The notes: generated from the letters alone by a model not told the origin. DNA of 64,000 bases from Bacillus vallismortis (GCF_040784915.1 NZ_CP160797.1:2718137-2782136); one strand, 5' to 3'; counted from the first letter of the stretch, positions 25,884 to 36,770 are shown. Made by a program: numbers and translations.

Positions 25884-26498
25884 TCACGATAAAAAATCAG
25901 GATGCAGCAACTGCTCGATCTTTCTCTTTTCATTATGCAAAACTTCTTCATCTTTACAAAACATCTGGAAGGTCAGTGAATCTGTAAACATAAAAACTTT
26001 ATCTCCATCGGCAAAAAATAAATATTGATGATTTCTCGCAGCCATCTTGCCCAGAATTGAAAAATCTCCGATATGATCGATTTAATATCCCCTGCTGGTC
26101 TCAATCAAAGCGGGCGTATGATCATACAATCCGCTACCTATTAAAAAAGCCTTGTACGCTTCATAAGCATCAGCAAACTCATCATCCAGATGACATTCAC
26201 CCTCCCAGTCATTACTTAGAAATGGCGTAACAACTGTTTGTCCGAAAGTTGATAGATAAGGAGATATCCATTGAAAAAATAGATCCTCCATATGCACCCA
26301 CTGTTTTTTTGAGATTTTTATGTTTGAATACGGATTCTCGACTGATTCAAAACCGAATGATTGATAAAAATCTTTTATTTCATGCTTATTCTCCGGGAGG
26401 CCAATCAGGATGCGATGTTTATTATTCTTTTGATGCTCCCAATCAAAAAACTGATATTCTGATAAAATTTTCAATAGCTGTGCTGTATGTAAGTTCAT
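25884..26498 (-). pseudogene. Unknown gene interrupted by one in-frame TAA
   Basis: The first part (26498-26085) encodes 138 residues ending in ETSRGY, then TAA at 26084-26082. Directly after it, in the same frame, coding quality continues for 65 codons (IDHIGDFSILGKMAARNHQY, FFADGDKVFMFTDSLTFQMF) to TGA at 25884, followed by a terminator. The full product would be 204 residues. I do not recognise the family; the acidic, WEHQ/WDWEGE-type composition recalls immunity proteins, which is only a guess. It may be a nonsense mutant, or the short form may still work. Confidence 0.55.
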
Positions 26499-26591
26499 TA
26501 TATGTCCTGCCTCATGTCATTCATTTCGCCTGTATTCTTATTAATGAGCGGCCCTCATAAGCATACTGTTATCATCTATCCTAGCAAAACA

Positions 26592-26627
26592 AAAAAGACA
26601 TCGTCAAAACAATGTCTTTTTGTTTGC
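26592..26627. terminator. Bidirectional terminator-like hairpin
   Basis: AAAAAGACAT / ATGTCTTTTT between two divergent genes; no gene ends here now. The rest of 26499-26850 shows nothing. Confidence 0.45.
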
Positions 26628-26850
26628 CATTACATATTTATTACTGTTTTCACTCGGTCACGAATGACGGTTACGCCAGTAGGACGTTTTACCAAAATCT
26701 CTTTTCCTCACTGAGCATTTACCTTTTTTTCTACTATTCAATAAAACTGGAAGTGAAAATAGAGAGTGAGAGATATTTAGCACCTGTACGAACAAGCAAA
26801 TGAAAATTATATTTTTAAAATTTAAAAAGTAAACATTGTATTCTTTTAGA

Positions 26851-26859
26851 TGGTATAAT
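26851..26859 (+). promoter_or_regulatory. Extended -10 promoter before aapA
   Basis: TGGTATAAT at 26851-26859 (TGn plus consensus -10), without a good -35. ORF starts 47 bp downstream. Confidence 0.5.
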
Positions 26860-26905
26860 ATCCGATAAAACTTTATTCATCTTTTATTATTGGAGGAAAA
26901 TAAAA

Positions 26906-28294
26906 TTGAGAGGCAATTCTAACAAAGACAATTTTGGACAACAACAAAAATTGTCTAGAGGCCTTAAAAACAGGCATATACAATTAATGGCGATTGGGGG
27001 TGCAATCGGGACAGGTTTATTCTTAGGCTCAGGAAAATCCATCCACTTTGCGGGACCATCTATTTTATTTGCTTACATGATCACCGGTGTATTTTGCTTT
27101 TTCATTATGCGTTCGCTCGGAGAACTGCTCTTATCAAATACGGGATATCACTCTTTCGTTGATTTTGTAAGGGACTATCTAGGAGACATGGCAGCGTTTA
27201 TTACTGGCTGGACCTATTGGTTCTGCTGGATTTCTCTCGCGATGGCTGATTTAACGGCAGTCGGGATTTATACGCAATATTGGCTTCCTGCGGTGCCTCA
27301 ATGGCTGCCGGGTCTTCTTGCGCTTATCATCTTGCTGATCATGAACCTTGCAACCGTTAAACTGTTCGGAGAATTAGAATTCTGGTTTGCATTGATCAAA
27401 GTTATCGCCATTTTGGCTCTTATCGCAACTGGTATTTTCTTGATAGCGAAAGGTTTTTCCGCTGATTCCGGCACAGCCAGCCTCACGAATCTTTGGAGCC
27501 ACGGCGGCATGTTTCCAAATGGATGGCATGGATTTATCCTTTCATTCCAAATGGTTGTCTTCGCTTTTGTGGGAATTGAACTTGTTGGATTGACTGCAGG
27601 TGAAACTGAAAATCCCCAAAAAGTGATCCCTAAAGCCATCAATCAAATCCCAGTTCGGATTTTACTTTTTTATGTCGGCGCACTTTTTGTCATTATGTGT
27701 ATCTATCCTTGGAACGTTTTGAACCCAAATGAAAGCCCATTTGTTCAAGTCTTTTCTGTTGTAGGCATCGTTGCCGCCGCCAGTATGATCAATTTTGTTG
27801 TATTAACATCAGCGGCATCAGCGGCCAACAGCGCTTTATTCAGCACAAGCCGCATGGTCTATTCTCTCGCCAAGGATCATCACGCCCCTGGATTATTAAA
27901 GAAACTGACTTCTTCTAAAGTTCCAAGCAATGCGCTGTTCTTTTCGACCATCGCCATTCTGATTGGCGTTAGCCTGAATTATATAATGCCCGAGCAAGTC
28001 TTTACATTGATTACAAGTGTTTCTACCATATGTTTTATTTTCATTTGGGGCATTACGGTGATTTGCCATTTAAAATATCGAAAATCAAGGCAGGATGAAG
28101 CGAAAGCAAACAAATTTAAAATGCCGTTTTACCCATTATCCAACTATTTAACACTCGCATTTCTCGCGTTCATTCTTATCGTATTGGCACTGGCAAATGA
28201 TACACGTGTTGCTTTATTTGTCACTCCGGCCTGGTTTGTTTTATTGATTATCATGTATAAGGTACAGACCACCAGGAGACATAAGATAAAATAA
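26906..28294 (+). CDS. aapA: Amino acid permease AapA (D-Ala/D-Ser/Gly type)
   Basis: An APC-superfamily transporter of 462 residues with about 12 transmembrane helices and the family start GLKNRHIQLMAIGGAIGTGL, plus GETENPQKVIPKAINQIPVR. It is closest in pattern to CycA-type D-alanine/D-serine/glycine permeases. It begins with TTG nine bases after TGGAGG. Position next to levR and yrhP agrees with B. subtilis. Confidence 0.85.
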   Translation: MRGNSNKDNFGQQQKLSRGLKNRHIQLMAIGGAIGTGLFLGSGKSIHFAGPSILFAYMITGVFCFFIMRSLGELLLSNTGYHSFVDFVRDYLGDMAAFITGWTYWFCWISLAMADLTAVGIYTQYWLPAVPQWLPGLLALIILLIMNLATVKLFGELEFWFALIKVIAILALIATGIFLIAKGFSADSGTASLTNLWSHGGMFPNGWHGFILSFQMVVFAFVGIELVGLTAGETENPQKVIPKAINQIPVRILLFYVGALFVIMCIYPWNVLNPNESPFVQVFSVVGIVAAASMINFVVLTSAASAANSALFSTSRMVYSLAKDHHAPGLLKKLTSSKVPSNALFFSTIAILIGVSLNYIMPEQVFTLITSVSTICFIFIWGITVICHLKYRKSRQDEAKANKFKMPFYPLSNYLTLAFLAFILIVLALANDTRVALFVTPAWFVLLIIMYKVQTTRRHKIK

Positions 28295-28301
28295 CAAAAA
28301 G

Positions 28302-28332
28302 ACAAGGGATACACACTCCCTTGTTTTTTTTT
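28302..28332 (+). terminator. aapA terminator
   Basis: ACAAGGGA / TCCCTTGT followed by a T-run of about 8. Confidence 0.8.
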
Positions 28333-28418
28333 GTATTAAAAATAATACTGCCGGACTAAAAGAGGATTCGAAAGGCAAAACAACTGCTTGACTGATCTCC
28401 AATTCATGTAAGCTAATT

Positions 28419-29048
28419 TCAATTCATACCAGTTTTGATGCCGAAACCCACTAATATAATACCGGTTATTTTTTGAAACGCTTTCTGGAACTTCGAGTTT
28501 TTCATCCATTTCTTTGCGAAATCAATCATATAAACGAGAAAGAGGAACCACAAAACCGCTAATAAGGTTAGGATTGAAGCTAAAATGATGAGCTGCTGGT
28601 TTATATTTCCCTTTAGATTGATAAATTGGGGCATGATTGTAACATAAACCAAAACAGTTTTAGGATTGAGAATATTACTAAGTGATCCTTGCATAAAGGA
28701 AGTTTTATAATAACGTTTCGGAGAATTTTCCTTGCTTGCTTGAGATTGCGTTTCATCAAAAGAAAACATGCTTTTGGCAAAAAAACTCTTGATTCCTAAA
28801 TAAATTAAGTATGCTGCTCCCAAATATTTGATCGTTGTGAAAAGAAATACCGACTTTGCAATAACCACTGATAAACCTAAAATGGCGATAACCGTCCAAA
28901 AGGAAAGTCCTGTTGCCAATCCAAGGATGTTATAACGGCCAGCCTTTGCGCCATATCTAAGGGTATTTTTCATCACAAGCATCGTATCTGCTCCCGGTAT
29001 GATAACCATCATGGCAGCAATCGGTATGTATGTGAGTATGCTGTGCAT
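28419..29048 (-). CDS. yrhP: LysE/RhtB-family amino acid exporter YrhP
   Basis: A 209-residue membrane protein with six predicted helices and the RhtB motif IPGADTMLVMKNTLRYGAKA near the N terminus. Family members export homoserine, threonine or lysine; the substrate here is unknown. Start 29048 follows GGGGGAG; ATG 29078 lacks a site. It is divergent from yrhO, which may regulate it. Confidence 0.82.
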   Translation of the reverse strand: MHSILTYIPIAAMMVIIPGADTMLVMKNTLRYGAKAGRYNILGLATGLSFWTVIAILGLSVVIAKSVFLFTTIKYLGAAYLIYLGIKSFFAKSMFSFDETQSQASKENSPKRYYKTSFMQGSLSNILNPKTVLVYVTIMPQFINLKGNINQQLIILASILTLLAVLWFLFLVYMIDFAKKWMKNSKFQKAFQKITGIILVGFGIKTGMN

Positions 29049-29199
29049 TTCTTCTCCCCCTTTAAAAAATCTCCGCAATATATAGTGACTACGATAGTAA
29101 CTACTTATAAAATTGTATCAATGCGTTTGGAATAAATCAATATGGTTTGTTAAAATAGCGATTACAAGGGCAGCGACTGCTCTTTATATTGGAGGATGT

Positions 29200-30027
29200 A
29201 TGAAGGAAAATATGTTAGACATTTTAAAAAACCTTAATTTTACCGAATATGAATCAAAAGCATATCTTGCTTTATTGCAAGAATCGCCTTTAACAGGCTA
29301 TGCCGTCGCCAAAAATTCCGGAGTGCCCCGTTCTAAAATTTATGAAGTCTTGGAAAGTCTTGTCTTAAGAGGAGATGTTTTTGTAAGTCATGGAAATACA
29401 CCTCAGTATGTGCCTGTCCCCGCTAAAGAACTGATTAAAAACCGCCGGCTCAAAGCGGAAGAGCATTTTGATCAGGCTGAGAAATACTTTGAAAAATTCG
29501 AGCAGACCGCAAATGACCGGGAAAATATCTGGAATATCACCGGACGCAATGAAATTCTTGAAAAAGTGAAGGCTTGTATCTTATCCGCCAAAAAAAGAAT
29601 TCTCTTGGAAATATGGGAAGAGGATTTTGAAGAAATAGAATCAGAGCTAAGACAAGCGGCAAATCAAGGTGTCATTGTGACCATTATTGCGTACGGAGAC
29701 ATCACATCTGATTTTGCTGCTGTTTACCTTCATGATATGAGCAGTGAAATTACAGAAGAGTATGACGGGCGGTGGCTTGTCTATAGCGGAGATGATTCAG
29801 AAGTTGTAGCAGGTATCGTCTCTCTTGGCAACGACAGCCGTGCTGCATGGACGATGCATGTAGGTTTAGTCATGCCTATTACTGAAGTCATCATTCATGA
29901 TCTGTACCTCATGGAAATCCTGAAAAAGCATAGAGGGCTTTTAGAAGAAAGCTTTGGGAAAAATCTCATCCAGCTGCGCCGCAAATTTTCAATCCACTCT
30001 GATTTCAAAAAACATTATTTGGAATAG
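29200..30027 (+). CDS. yrhO: TrmB-family transcriptional regulator YrhO
   Basis: A 275-residue regulator: an N-terminal winged helix (LNFTEYESKAYLALLQESPL, then SGVPRSKIYEVLESL), a short coiled coil, and a phospholipase-D-like effector domain with AKKRILLEIWEED. TrmB proteins often sense sugars or amino acids. Start 29200 lies four bases after GGAGG; a much longer frame upstream lacks a site. Divergent to yrhP with a shared 150-bp control region. Confidence 0.8.
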   Translation: MKENMLDILKNLNFTEYESKAYLALLQESPLTGYAVAKNSGVPRSKIYEVLESLVLRGDVFVSHGNTPQYVPVPAKELIKNRRLKAEEHFDQAEKYFEKFEQTANDRENIWNITGRNEILEKVKACILSAKKRILLEIWEEDFEEIESELRQAANQGVIVTIIAYGDITSDFAAVYLHDMSSEITEEYDGRWLVYSGDDSEVVAGIVSLGNDSRAAWTMHVGLVMPITEVIIHDLYLMEILKKHRGLLEESFGKNLIQLRRKFSIHSDFKKHYLE

Positions 30028-30077
30028 AGCAAATGATGTTTCTGATATCATTATTTAACCAAAAACATTGCTTATAT

Positions 30078-30140
30078 CAATACAAAGAACTTGTCGAGAA
30101 AAACTATTTTTCGGCAAGTTCCTTGTATTGCAAAATTTTT
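30078..30140 (+). terminator. yrhO terminator
   Basis: Long stem CAATACAA-GAACTTG / CAAGTTC-TTGTATTG, then a T-run. Confidence 0.8.
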
Positions 30141-30217
30141 TTACCGATTGATCAGTCTGGCGTGGCTTTGAGGAGAATTTGTTCACTCATTTAAATCGCA
30201 ATAAGGTGAGTGGGATC

Positions 30218-30262
30218 AGACAATAAGACATATTCCCCATTTTTATGATTGTCTTTTTTGTT
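30218..30262 (+). terminator. Terminator-like hairpin
   Basis: AGACAAT / ATTGTCT then TTTTTTG. With 30141-30217 and 30263-30382 it forms a gene-free gap where strain 168 carries sigV; I see no sigV relic. Confidence 0.4.
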
Positions 30263-30382
30263 AATTAATTTATTTTGCAAGGCTTAGAAATGTTTAAGCA
30301 CTATTTATTGATTCTGAGAGGAATCTGGTCAGCAAACGACATTTCCTCGTATTCATTATGATCGAATATCTATACTCTGTAA

Positions 30383-31642
30383 TCATACACCTTCAAGCCT
30401 TTCCTTACTGAATAAGCGAATGGCAATAAAGAAAAAGATAATATACACACATAAAAGCACCAAATAAGGAAGACGGAGAGCCCATTCACGATTAAAAGCC
30501 ACTTCACCCACACTGACTAGAATACCGCCTAAAATTGTTCCAATGGAACTGACTCCCCAGGACAAAAAGCGAAATACTGTATTCACGCGCCCTAACAGCT
30601 CTTGGGGAACAATTCGCTGTCTATACGTTACATTCAAGACACCCCATACCACAATAAAAAAAGAGGCAATAATATAGGATAGACAGACAATATACCAATT
30701 ACTGCTAAGGCCTGCAATACCGTAACATATTCCCATGGTCAAAATCGAGATAAGCAAACTTTTTCTTGCCCCCAATTTTGTTTTTAGATTTGAAACTGCT
30801 CGTCCCCCGATCACACTGCCTACAGTTGCAAAGGAAATCAGCAAACCAAACTCAAAAGAACTCAAATGCAAAATCTCTTTCATGAAGAAAACTTGCATAG
30901 CAGTAATCATTGAGAAAACCATAGTGACACCAGATCCAAACAATGCTAAAGGTCTTAGCAAAGAATCATTCCAAACAAAGAGTATACCTTCTTTTAAATC
31001 AGCTTTGAAAGTAACCTTTTTTCTTTCCTCTCTCGCTTGAAAGTTACCTTTCATTCTTATTAACAAAGGAATTGAAGTGACAGAAGTAATCACATCTATA
31101 ACGAAAGGCGCGGGAAGGCCAATTAGAATTAGAATGCCTGCGAGCGCTCCCCCTAAAAGATCGCTTGCGATTAATTGAACCGAAGCAAAAAGACCGTTCG
31201 CCTTCTCAAGTTGTTTACTATTAACAACCATTGGCACTATCGTTTGTGCTGTGCAGTCAAACATTACCTTAGCAGTACCAAAAAGAAACGTTAAGATAAT
31301 CAAAAGCGGTACAGTCGCCCATTCATAGATTATCAGAACAGTTAACAGCAATATCATTACTGCCCTGACTGTTCCCGAAACAGCCATTAGTAAATTGCGG
31401 GGATAGCGATCAATTAAGATTCCAAAAGGCAAACTAAACAGTAACCAAGGCAGAAAGATGGCTGAGGATACCAATGACGCTAATATTGTATTACTTGTTA
31501 GTGAAGCTGCAACCCAAGGAAGCGCATTAAAAGTGAGGCCATCTCCAATACTTGTTAAGGTTACAGCAGTAAAAAGACGGCGAAAAGAAGGATCAAAAGC
31601 AGGAGTTTTTGATTTGCGTTTAATGTTCAGTTCAATTTTCAT
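30383..31642 (-). CDS. MFS transporter, enterobactin/macrolide-exporter type
   Basis: A 419-residue membrane protein with 12 predicted helices and MFS loop motif FGILIDRYPRNLLMA between helices 2 and 3, plus the family's central loop RQRIVPQELLGRVNTVFRFL. Such proteins export macrolides, siderophores or peptides; the substrate cannot be told. AAAGGAG precedes the ATG. It directly follows the 131-residue gene by 21 bases, so the two are probably co-transcribed. Confidence 0.78.
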   Translation of the reverse strand: MKIELNIKRKSKTPAFDPSFRRLFTAVTLTSIGDGLTFNALPWVAASLTSNTILASLVSSAIFLPWLLFSLPFGILIDRYPRNLLMAVSGTVRAVMILLLTVLIIYEWATVPLLIILTFLFGTAKVMFDCTAQTIVPMVVNSKQLEKANGLFASVQLIASDLLGGALAGILILIGLPAPFVIDVITSVTSIPLLIRMKGNFQAREERKKVTFKADLKEGILFVWNDSLLRPLALFGSGVTMVFSMITAMQVFFMKEILHLSSFEFGLLISFATVGSVIGGRAVSNLKTKLGARKSLLISILTMGICYGIAGLSSNWYIVCLSYIIASFFIVVWGVLNVTYRQRIVPQELLGRVNTVFRFLSWGVSSIGTILGGILVSVGEVAFNREWALRLPYLVLLCVYIIFFFIAIRLFSKERLEGV

Positions 31643-31663
31643 TTCTTTCTCCTTTAACCTTCA

Positions 31664-32059
31664 TTACATAGGATTAGTTAGGTTAAGTTTCGTCACAAGC
31701 TGTTGAATATCACCTGCCCAGTGATCAAAATGAGCATAAGGGTTTGCCGTCATAGCCAACAGCTGCCAAAGAGCTGTGTTTATAAACCACTCTGCATTTA
31801 GTTTCATTAATTTTTCAGCATCCTCGGTCATCCATTGAAGGTACCATTCTAATCCTTTAGGTTTTTCAAAGGCGTATGCTCCGATTAAAACAGGTATGAG
31901 AGAACTTTCAGCTGATTCTTTAACTAGTAAGTATTCTGTTAAAATACGAGCTTTTAAAGAATCGTAAGCAAGTTCTGATATCTTGTTAATACCGGAAAGT
32001 CCACATTCGTGTAATGAAAGATTGCATACGTTAATGAGATGTGACCATCTGCTGTACAT
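31664..32059 (-). CDS. Unknown protein, possibly N-terminally truncated
   Basis: A 131-residue soluble protein rich in Leu and Trp (KGLEWYLQWM, WFINTALWQLLAMT). I do not recognise it. No proper ribosome site precedes the ATG and a stop lies four codons upstream, so it may be the end of a longer gene. It sits just before the MFS gene and could be part of a modification or immunity pair; no evidence beyond position. Confidence 0.45.
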   Translation of the reverse strand: MYSRWSHLINVCNLSLHECGLSGINKISELAYDSLKARILTEYLLVKESAESSLIPVLIGAYAFEKPKGLEWYLQWMTEDAEKLMKLNAEWFINTALWQLLAMTANPYAHFDHWAGDIQQLVTKLNLTNPM

Positions 32060-32082
32060 TTCACGAGTATTTTAAAAATGAG

Positions 32083-32099
32083 GTATTATTCGATAATAC
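32083..32099. promoter_or_regulatory. Palindrome, possible operator
   Basis: GTATTAT-tcg-ATAATAC, perfect 7-bp arms, 24 bp before the start of the 131-residue gene. Confidence 0.35.
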
Positions 32100-32242
32100 T
32101 CATCTAACAACAATTATAAGATTTGATGTCTAATAATAAAATAATTATAAAATAAAGAGAGATTTCCCATTGTCACTCACTCTACTTATATGTTTTCTTC
32201 TATTCACGTTAGGGAATGAACATGTTGAATGGAGGGAGAATA

Positions 32243-32539
32243 ATGGCACCTAAAGAAGAAAATGAGATCAAAAAAGAACTGAAACGATACGAGCTCTTTT
32301 TCAAAAAACGATATAAGATTCTTTATACAGTAAATGATTTTATCATTGGTGCCTTGTTTCTTGTCGGAAGTATTTTCTTTTTTTATGAGCAGTTCAAGTC
32401 GGCAGGGATATGGCTGTTTGCGATTGGGAGTTTGCTGCTGTTAATCAGGCCGACGATTCGGCTGATTCATGACTTTCATTACCGTAAACATGTGGAAAAC
32501 CAATTTAAACATCGATCTTCAACAGATGGTTCATCTTGA
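32243..32539 (+). CDS. yrhK: Small membrane protein YrhK
   Basis: A 98-residue protein with two central membrane helices (about 33-52 and 58-74) between a Lys/Glu-rich N terminus (MAPKEENEIKKELKR) and a basic C terminus. It matches strain 168 YrhK closely as I recall it. Start 32243 follows GGAGGGAG. Function unknown; in 168 it borders oatA, which is missing here. Confidence 0.8.
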   Translation: MAPKEENEIKKELKRYELFFKKRYKILYTVNDFIIGALFLVGSIFFFYEQFKSAGIWLFAIGSLLLLIRPTIRLIHDFHYRKHVENQFKHRSSTDGSS

Positions 32540-32742
32540 GGCATACGCGAGAGCAAAATGCCATAAAACTAATGCGTAAACCAAAAACAAGACTTTCAGA
32601 CTATTTATTTTTAAAAATAAGACAAAAGAACTAAACTTTTCACCCTGTTTGACGATATGAACAATAAGGCCGGCGCGATACTCCCTATAACATCCTTTTC
32701 AGTAGATTTCATTATCGTGCCGGTTTTCTCACATGCAAAATT

Positions 32743-32772
32743 ATCCCGCCAATCTGATGGCGGGATTTTATT
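32743..32772. terminator. Terminator of cypB (bidirectional)
   Basis: ATCCCGCC / GGCGGGAT with T-rich tails on both sides, three bases after the cypB stop on the minus strand. 32540-32742 shows no gene. Confidence 0.75.
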
Positions 32773-32774
32773 TT

Positions 32775-35700
32775 TTACATTCCTGTCCAAACGTCTTTGC
32801 CATATCGTTTTTGGTTTTGCAGCTTCTGCAGCCATTCAGCTGATTCTTCCCGGCTCGCTCCTTTTTCAGCTTCATACGCCAGACGCAGCGTATTCTCTAC
32901 ATCAGGAGCCATTTGCGATCCATCACCGCATACGTATATGTGTGCCCCTTTTTCAATGAGTGATATCAATTTCTGCGTATCTTGTTTGAGCAAGTGCTGG
33001 ACATATCCCTTTGGTTCGTTTTCGACGCGTGAGTAGCATCGGCGGATGGTGACAATACCATCCTGTTCCGCTTGATCCAGCTCTTCTCTGTATAGATCGT
33101 CATGATCGGGGCGCCGGCAGCCGAAGTATAAAAGAGCTTCTCCAAGCGTGCTTCCTTCCTTCTTCAAAACAGATCTTGCCTGAATAAAGCCCCTGAATGG
33201 TGCAATTCCTGTACCCGGTCCAACCATAATCATAGGCGTTTCAGGGTCATCTGGCATTTGGAATCCGGATTGAGGCGTTCGGATGAAACAGGCTGCTGCA
33301 TCACCTGTATTCAGCTCTGCTAAATAATTAGAAGCAACGCCCCGGTATTCACCACGCCCGCTCCAAGCTGATGCTTTAACAACGCCTACTGTCATGCTCA
33401 CGATATTGGCTTGGACCTTCGGTGAGCTTGAAATGGAATAATATCTTGGTTTTAATGATGGCAAAAGTTCTAAAAACCGCTCAAACGGCATTTCGCAAGC
33501 AGGGTAATCCTCTAAAAGATCAAGCATGGTGAGACGTTTTGCCAATACCTGCTCTTTATAAATGCCATCTTCTGAAACGAGCTGTTGCAACTTTTTTTTA
33601 TGCGGCGGACAGACTGTATAAGAAGCCAGCTCCCGAAGTTGAAGTCTTGAAGCCGGGTCCTGCAGCTCCACATAGGACGCCAATACATCCGCCACTTTAA
33701 TCGGCCGATCCATCGGAAGATGAGCCATATGAGGGCTTCCGCTCATTTTTATGACATGATTGGCCTGCAAACTGAATCGGCTCAGGACCCGCTGAACAAG
33801 TTTCCGGCTGTTTTGCGGCAGAATTCCGATATGATCGCCTTCTTGATATGTTTTGGCATCAGAAATTTGCAATTCAATATGGCGGGTAGAACGCGGACTA
33901 TCTGCTGTCTGGAGCTCCCGGTTCTCTAACACAATCCCTTCAAACGCGCCATATGCCTTAGCAAGCGGCGTTTCTGTCGCTTCACTGAGAAAAGTAATGG
34001 ATAATGAAGGTCTGTCTTCTTTCTGAGATATTTCGTTTATATCAAATGCGTCCATCGTTTCCTTCCAGAAACGGTTTTCCCAAGACTCGCGATGGCTTTC
34101 AAAATCATCGGCGGCATCGCCTTCCCCAATCGCTATTAAACGCGTTGCCCCCTTTGCTTTCATCATGTCATCTATGAGTCGGGGAATTCGCTGATACGTG
34201 CTGGCCCAGCTCCGGTTTCCGCAGCCGAATACCGCATAGGAAACACCTTTCAATCGGCCCTCCTCAAGCTCCTCCAGCCACTCCACAAAGCCGGCAGCAT
34301 TATCAGGCGGCGCCCCGTTATAAGAAGCCGTAACAATGACCACGGCACCTTGGTCGGGAAGCTTGCCAATATAATCGTCAAGCGGAGCGATTTCAGCTGT
34401 AAAGCCCAGCTGGCGGCCGTAAGCAGACAGTTCACCGGCTATTCCTTCCGCTGTTCCAAGATTAGAACCGTAAAGAACAAGTAAAGGTGTGCCGTGTTTA
34501 GGTTTTGTTTCTTTTGGCTTCGTTTCTGTTTTGATGTCAGCCTGTTCTTTTCTCTGTACGTTGATTGCTGCTGTTTTCCGCGGTTTCACAGTAATTTTAA
34601 ATTCATCCGGCTTGATCGTTAATGCCTCTTTGATTTTCAGTTCGTATCCAGTATGGTTCATCAAATCAAAATGCTTTAATACAAGACCTAGAACCATCGT
34701 CGCTTCCTGGAGAGCAAACTGCATGCCGATACAAGCGCGCTGTCCGTTTCCAAACGGCTTATACGCATGGTGAGGAATGCGCGAAGGGTCTTCAAACCGT
34801 TCCGGACGAAAATCTTCTGCATCCTCTCCCCAAGCGTTTTGATCCCTGTGCAGTTTCGGAATCAAAATAGTGACAGGCTGCCCTTTACTGATCGGATATT
34901 CCCCGCCTAAAACAGTATCTTCCTTAGCGTAGAGAGAAAAGGCCGGAGCTGTTGGGAACAGTCTTAGCGTTTCATTTAAAACCATCCGAATGTATTTCAG
35001 CTGCTGGATTTGTCTATATTCCGGCGTGTCATCCGTTAACACGCGATCTGCTTCCTCTTGCGCTTTTTCCAGTTTTTCCGGATGTGTAAGCAGACAGTAG
35101 ATCGCAAAGGAAAGCAAACCGCTTGTGGTTTCATGTCCTGCAATCAAAAACGTTATGATCTGGTATCTAATGTTTTCATCATCCAGCGTTTCACCTGTTA
35201 CAGGATCTTTGGCATAAAGCATGAGTGATAAAAGGTCCTTAATGTTTTCATCCGGGTTCGCTTTTCGCTCCGCTATCATTCTATCGACAAGAGCGTTCAT
35301 GACTTCTATATCTTTTTGGAACTGCAGCTTTGTTTTCACCATCACCTTATCTTGCAGACCCAGTCTTTTCGATTGATTCATCGCCTCTTTTAAGGCACGG
35401 AGCATACTGGTGATAAACGGATGCTGTGAATCACGGTAAAAGCTGTTGAAACGGTAGTTAAACCCGCATAACCCAATCGTATCAAGCGTCAGACGGGTCA
35501 TGTCGTCCGCTACATCAATTTCTTCATTAGGATTAAGCCGGCTCCATTTTTGAATCAGCTGGGTTGCGATATCCAGCATCATAGAATGATAGCTTTTCAT
35601 CGCTTTTTGACTGAAACTCGGCAGCAGAATGCGGTGGGCTTTTTGCCAATTCGGCTCATGCGTCCAGCTTGTAAATAACCCGTCTCCGCCAAACTCGCGC

Positions 35701-35939
35701 ACCTTTAGCAAGCCTTTGCCAAGATTTTTATCAAAACGGCTTTCATCACACACTTCAGCCACAAGACTGTGGCCGGATACAAAAACACTGGATACCCCCG
35801 GAAAATCGAAACGGAAAATCGGCCCCAATTCATCTGCTATCTTCCATAATGACTGAGAAAGCTGCTCTTTTTCCAGATGCGGAAGGTTTTTTAAAGGTCC
35901 GTATGTTTTGGGCTGAGGTATTGCGCTTGCCTGTTTCAT
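32775..35939 (-). CDS. cypB: Bifunctional P450-reductase fatty acid hydroxylase CypB (CYP102A3)
   Basis: A self-sufficient P450 of 1054 residues that hydroxylates medium and long-chain, especially branched, fatty acids with NADPH. Order: P450 domain with oxygen-activating AGHETTSG, heme Cys loop [12 protein letters not shown] (near residue 400), a Lys/Glu linker, flavodoxin domain starting [16 protein letters not shown], then FAD/NADPH reductase with RYYSISSSP and [12 protein letters not shown]. Start 35939 matches the known protein. It follows bscR by 18 bases and is co-transcribed and repressed by it. Confidence 0.93.
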   Translation of the reverse strand: MKQASAIPQPKTYGPLKNLPHLEKEQLSQSLWKIADELGPIFRFDFPGVSSVFVSGHSLVAEVCDESRFDKNLGKGLLKVREFGGDGLFTSWTHEPNWQKAHRILLPSFSQKAMKSYHSMMLDIATQLIQKWSRLNPNEEIDVADDMTRLTLDTIGLCGFNYRFNSFYRDSQHPFITSMLRALKEAMNQSKRLGLQDKVMVKTKLQFQKDIEVMNALVDRMIAERKANPDENIKDLLSLMLYAKDPVTGETLDDENIRYQIITFLIAGHETTSGLLSFAIYCLLTHPEKLEKAQEEADRVLTDDTPEYRQIQQLKYIRMVLNETLRLFPTAPAFSLYAKEDTVLGGEYPISKGQPVTILIPKLHRDQNAWGEDAEDFRPERFEDPSRIPHHAYKPFGNGQRACIGMQFALQEATMVLGLVLKHFDLMNHTGYELKIKEALTIKPDEFKITVKPRKTAAINVQRKEQADIKTETKPKETKPKHGTPLLVLYGSNLGTAEGIAGELSAYGRQLGFTAEIAPLDDYIGKLPDQGAVVIVTASYNGAPPDNAAGFVEWLEELEEGRLKGVSYAVFGCGNRSWASTYQRIPRLIDDMMKAKGATRLIAIGEGDAADDFESHRESWENRFWKETMDAFDINEISQKEDRPSLSITFLSEATETPLAKAYGAFEGIVLENRELQTADSPRSTRHIELQISDAKTYQEGDHIGILPQNSRKLVQRVLSRFSLQANHVIKMSGSPHMAHLPMDRPIKVADVLASYVELQDPASRLQLRELASYTVCPPHKKKLQQLVSEDGIYKEQVLAKRLTMLDLLEDYPACEMPFERFLELLPSLKPRYYSISSSPKVQANIVSMTVGVVKASAWSGRGEYRGVASNYLAELNTGDAAACFIRTPQSGFQMPDDPETPMIMVGPGTGIAPFRGFIQARSVLKKEGSTLGEALLYFGCRRPDHDDLYREELDQAEQDGIVTIRRCYSRVENEPKGYVQHLLKQDTQKLISLIEKGAHIYVCGDGSQMAPDVENTLRLAYEAEKGASREESAEWLQKLQNQKRYGKDVWTGM

Positions 35940-35957
35940 CAACATCTTCCTTTCCTA

Positions 35958-36548
35958 TTATTTTTGTGAAGTAAATGAATGAAGCTTAATGGCGTCCCAG
36001 CAGCATTGTTCCAATTCAGTCCTTAAATCCATGTCCATCTCTATATCACCCGTTTGGACAAGCTGATATATCTTGAGAAACGCCCCTAACACAATCGCAA
36101 TTAACACGTTTGAGGGCAGGCTGCGAATTACACCTTCCGCTTTTCCCTTATTAAAATAGTCATCAAGCATTTGAGTCAGATTTTCTATCATTTTTCTGCT
36201 TGTGGCATTTAAGTAATGAGCGTCTTTCTTCGTTTCAAGAAAGAAAAGCGCATAGTCGCTCTCTTTTGTAAATTGAATGAGACAGCAAAATACATGGTGA
36301 AAGCCTTCTCTGACACTCAATTCCGAAAAGTCTTGTTTCAGCTTTTCCATAAAGCGCTGAATGCTTTCTTGAAACAATACGTTGACGAGTGTTTCTTTGC
36401 TGTCAAAATAGCGGTAGATCGTTCCTGTCCCCACATGGGCTCGTTCAGCTATCATTGGGATCGTGGTAGCGTCAAATCCCCTCTCTGTAAATAGTGAAAC
36501 CGACGCTTTCATAATCATGTCGTATTTACTGCTGGATGCGGATAACAT
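35958..36548 (-). CDS. bscR: TetR-type repressor BscR/FatR of cypB
   Basis: A 196-residue TetR-family repressor: N-terminal helix-turn-helix ([20 protein letters not shown]) and an all-helical ligand domain. The known homologue senses long-chain unsaturated fatty acids and represses its own operon with cypB. GGAGG lies 12 bases before the ATG. A perfect operator palindrome is just upstream. Confidence 0.88.
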   Translation of the reverse strand: MLSASSSKYDMIMKASVSLFTERGFDATTIPMIAERAHVGTGTIYRYFDSKETLVNVLFQESIQRFMEKLKQDFSELSVREGFHHVFCCLIQFTKESDYALFFLETKKDAHYLNATSRKMIENLTQMLDDYFNKGKAEGVIRSLPSNVLIAIVLGAFLKIYQLVQTGDIEMDMDLRTELEQCCWDAIKLHSFTSQK

Positions 36549-36575
36549 GGAATGTTAGTACCTCCGATTCGTTGC

Positions 36576-36593
36576 GGAATGAATATTCATTCC
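36576..36593. promoter_or_regulatory. BscR/FatR operator
   Basis: Perfect 18-bp palindrome GGAATGAATATTCATTCC, the type bound by FatR and Bm3R1, 28 bp before bscR. Confidence 0.8.
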
Positions 36594-36770
36594 TTTTGTT
36601 CATAATGAATATCTGACCTGTCTGATATCACCTCTTTACCCTTTCTTATGATATCAGTTTATATGAAAAAAACTTTTTTTAATATAAAGTATATGCAAAA
36701 AATAAAAAATTAAGAAAATATACCCAATCCCCAAAATAAAGGCTCTGGATATATTTCCCGAGAAATGATT

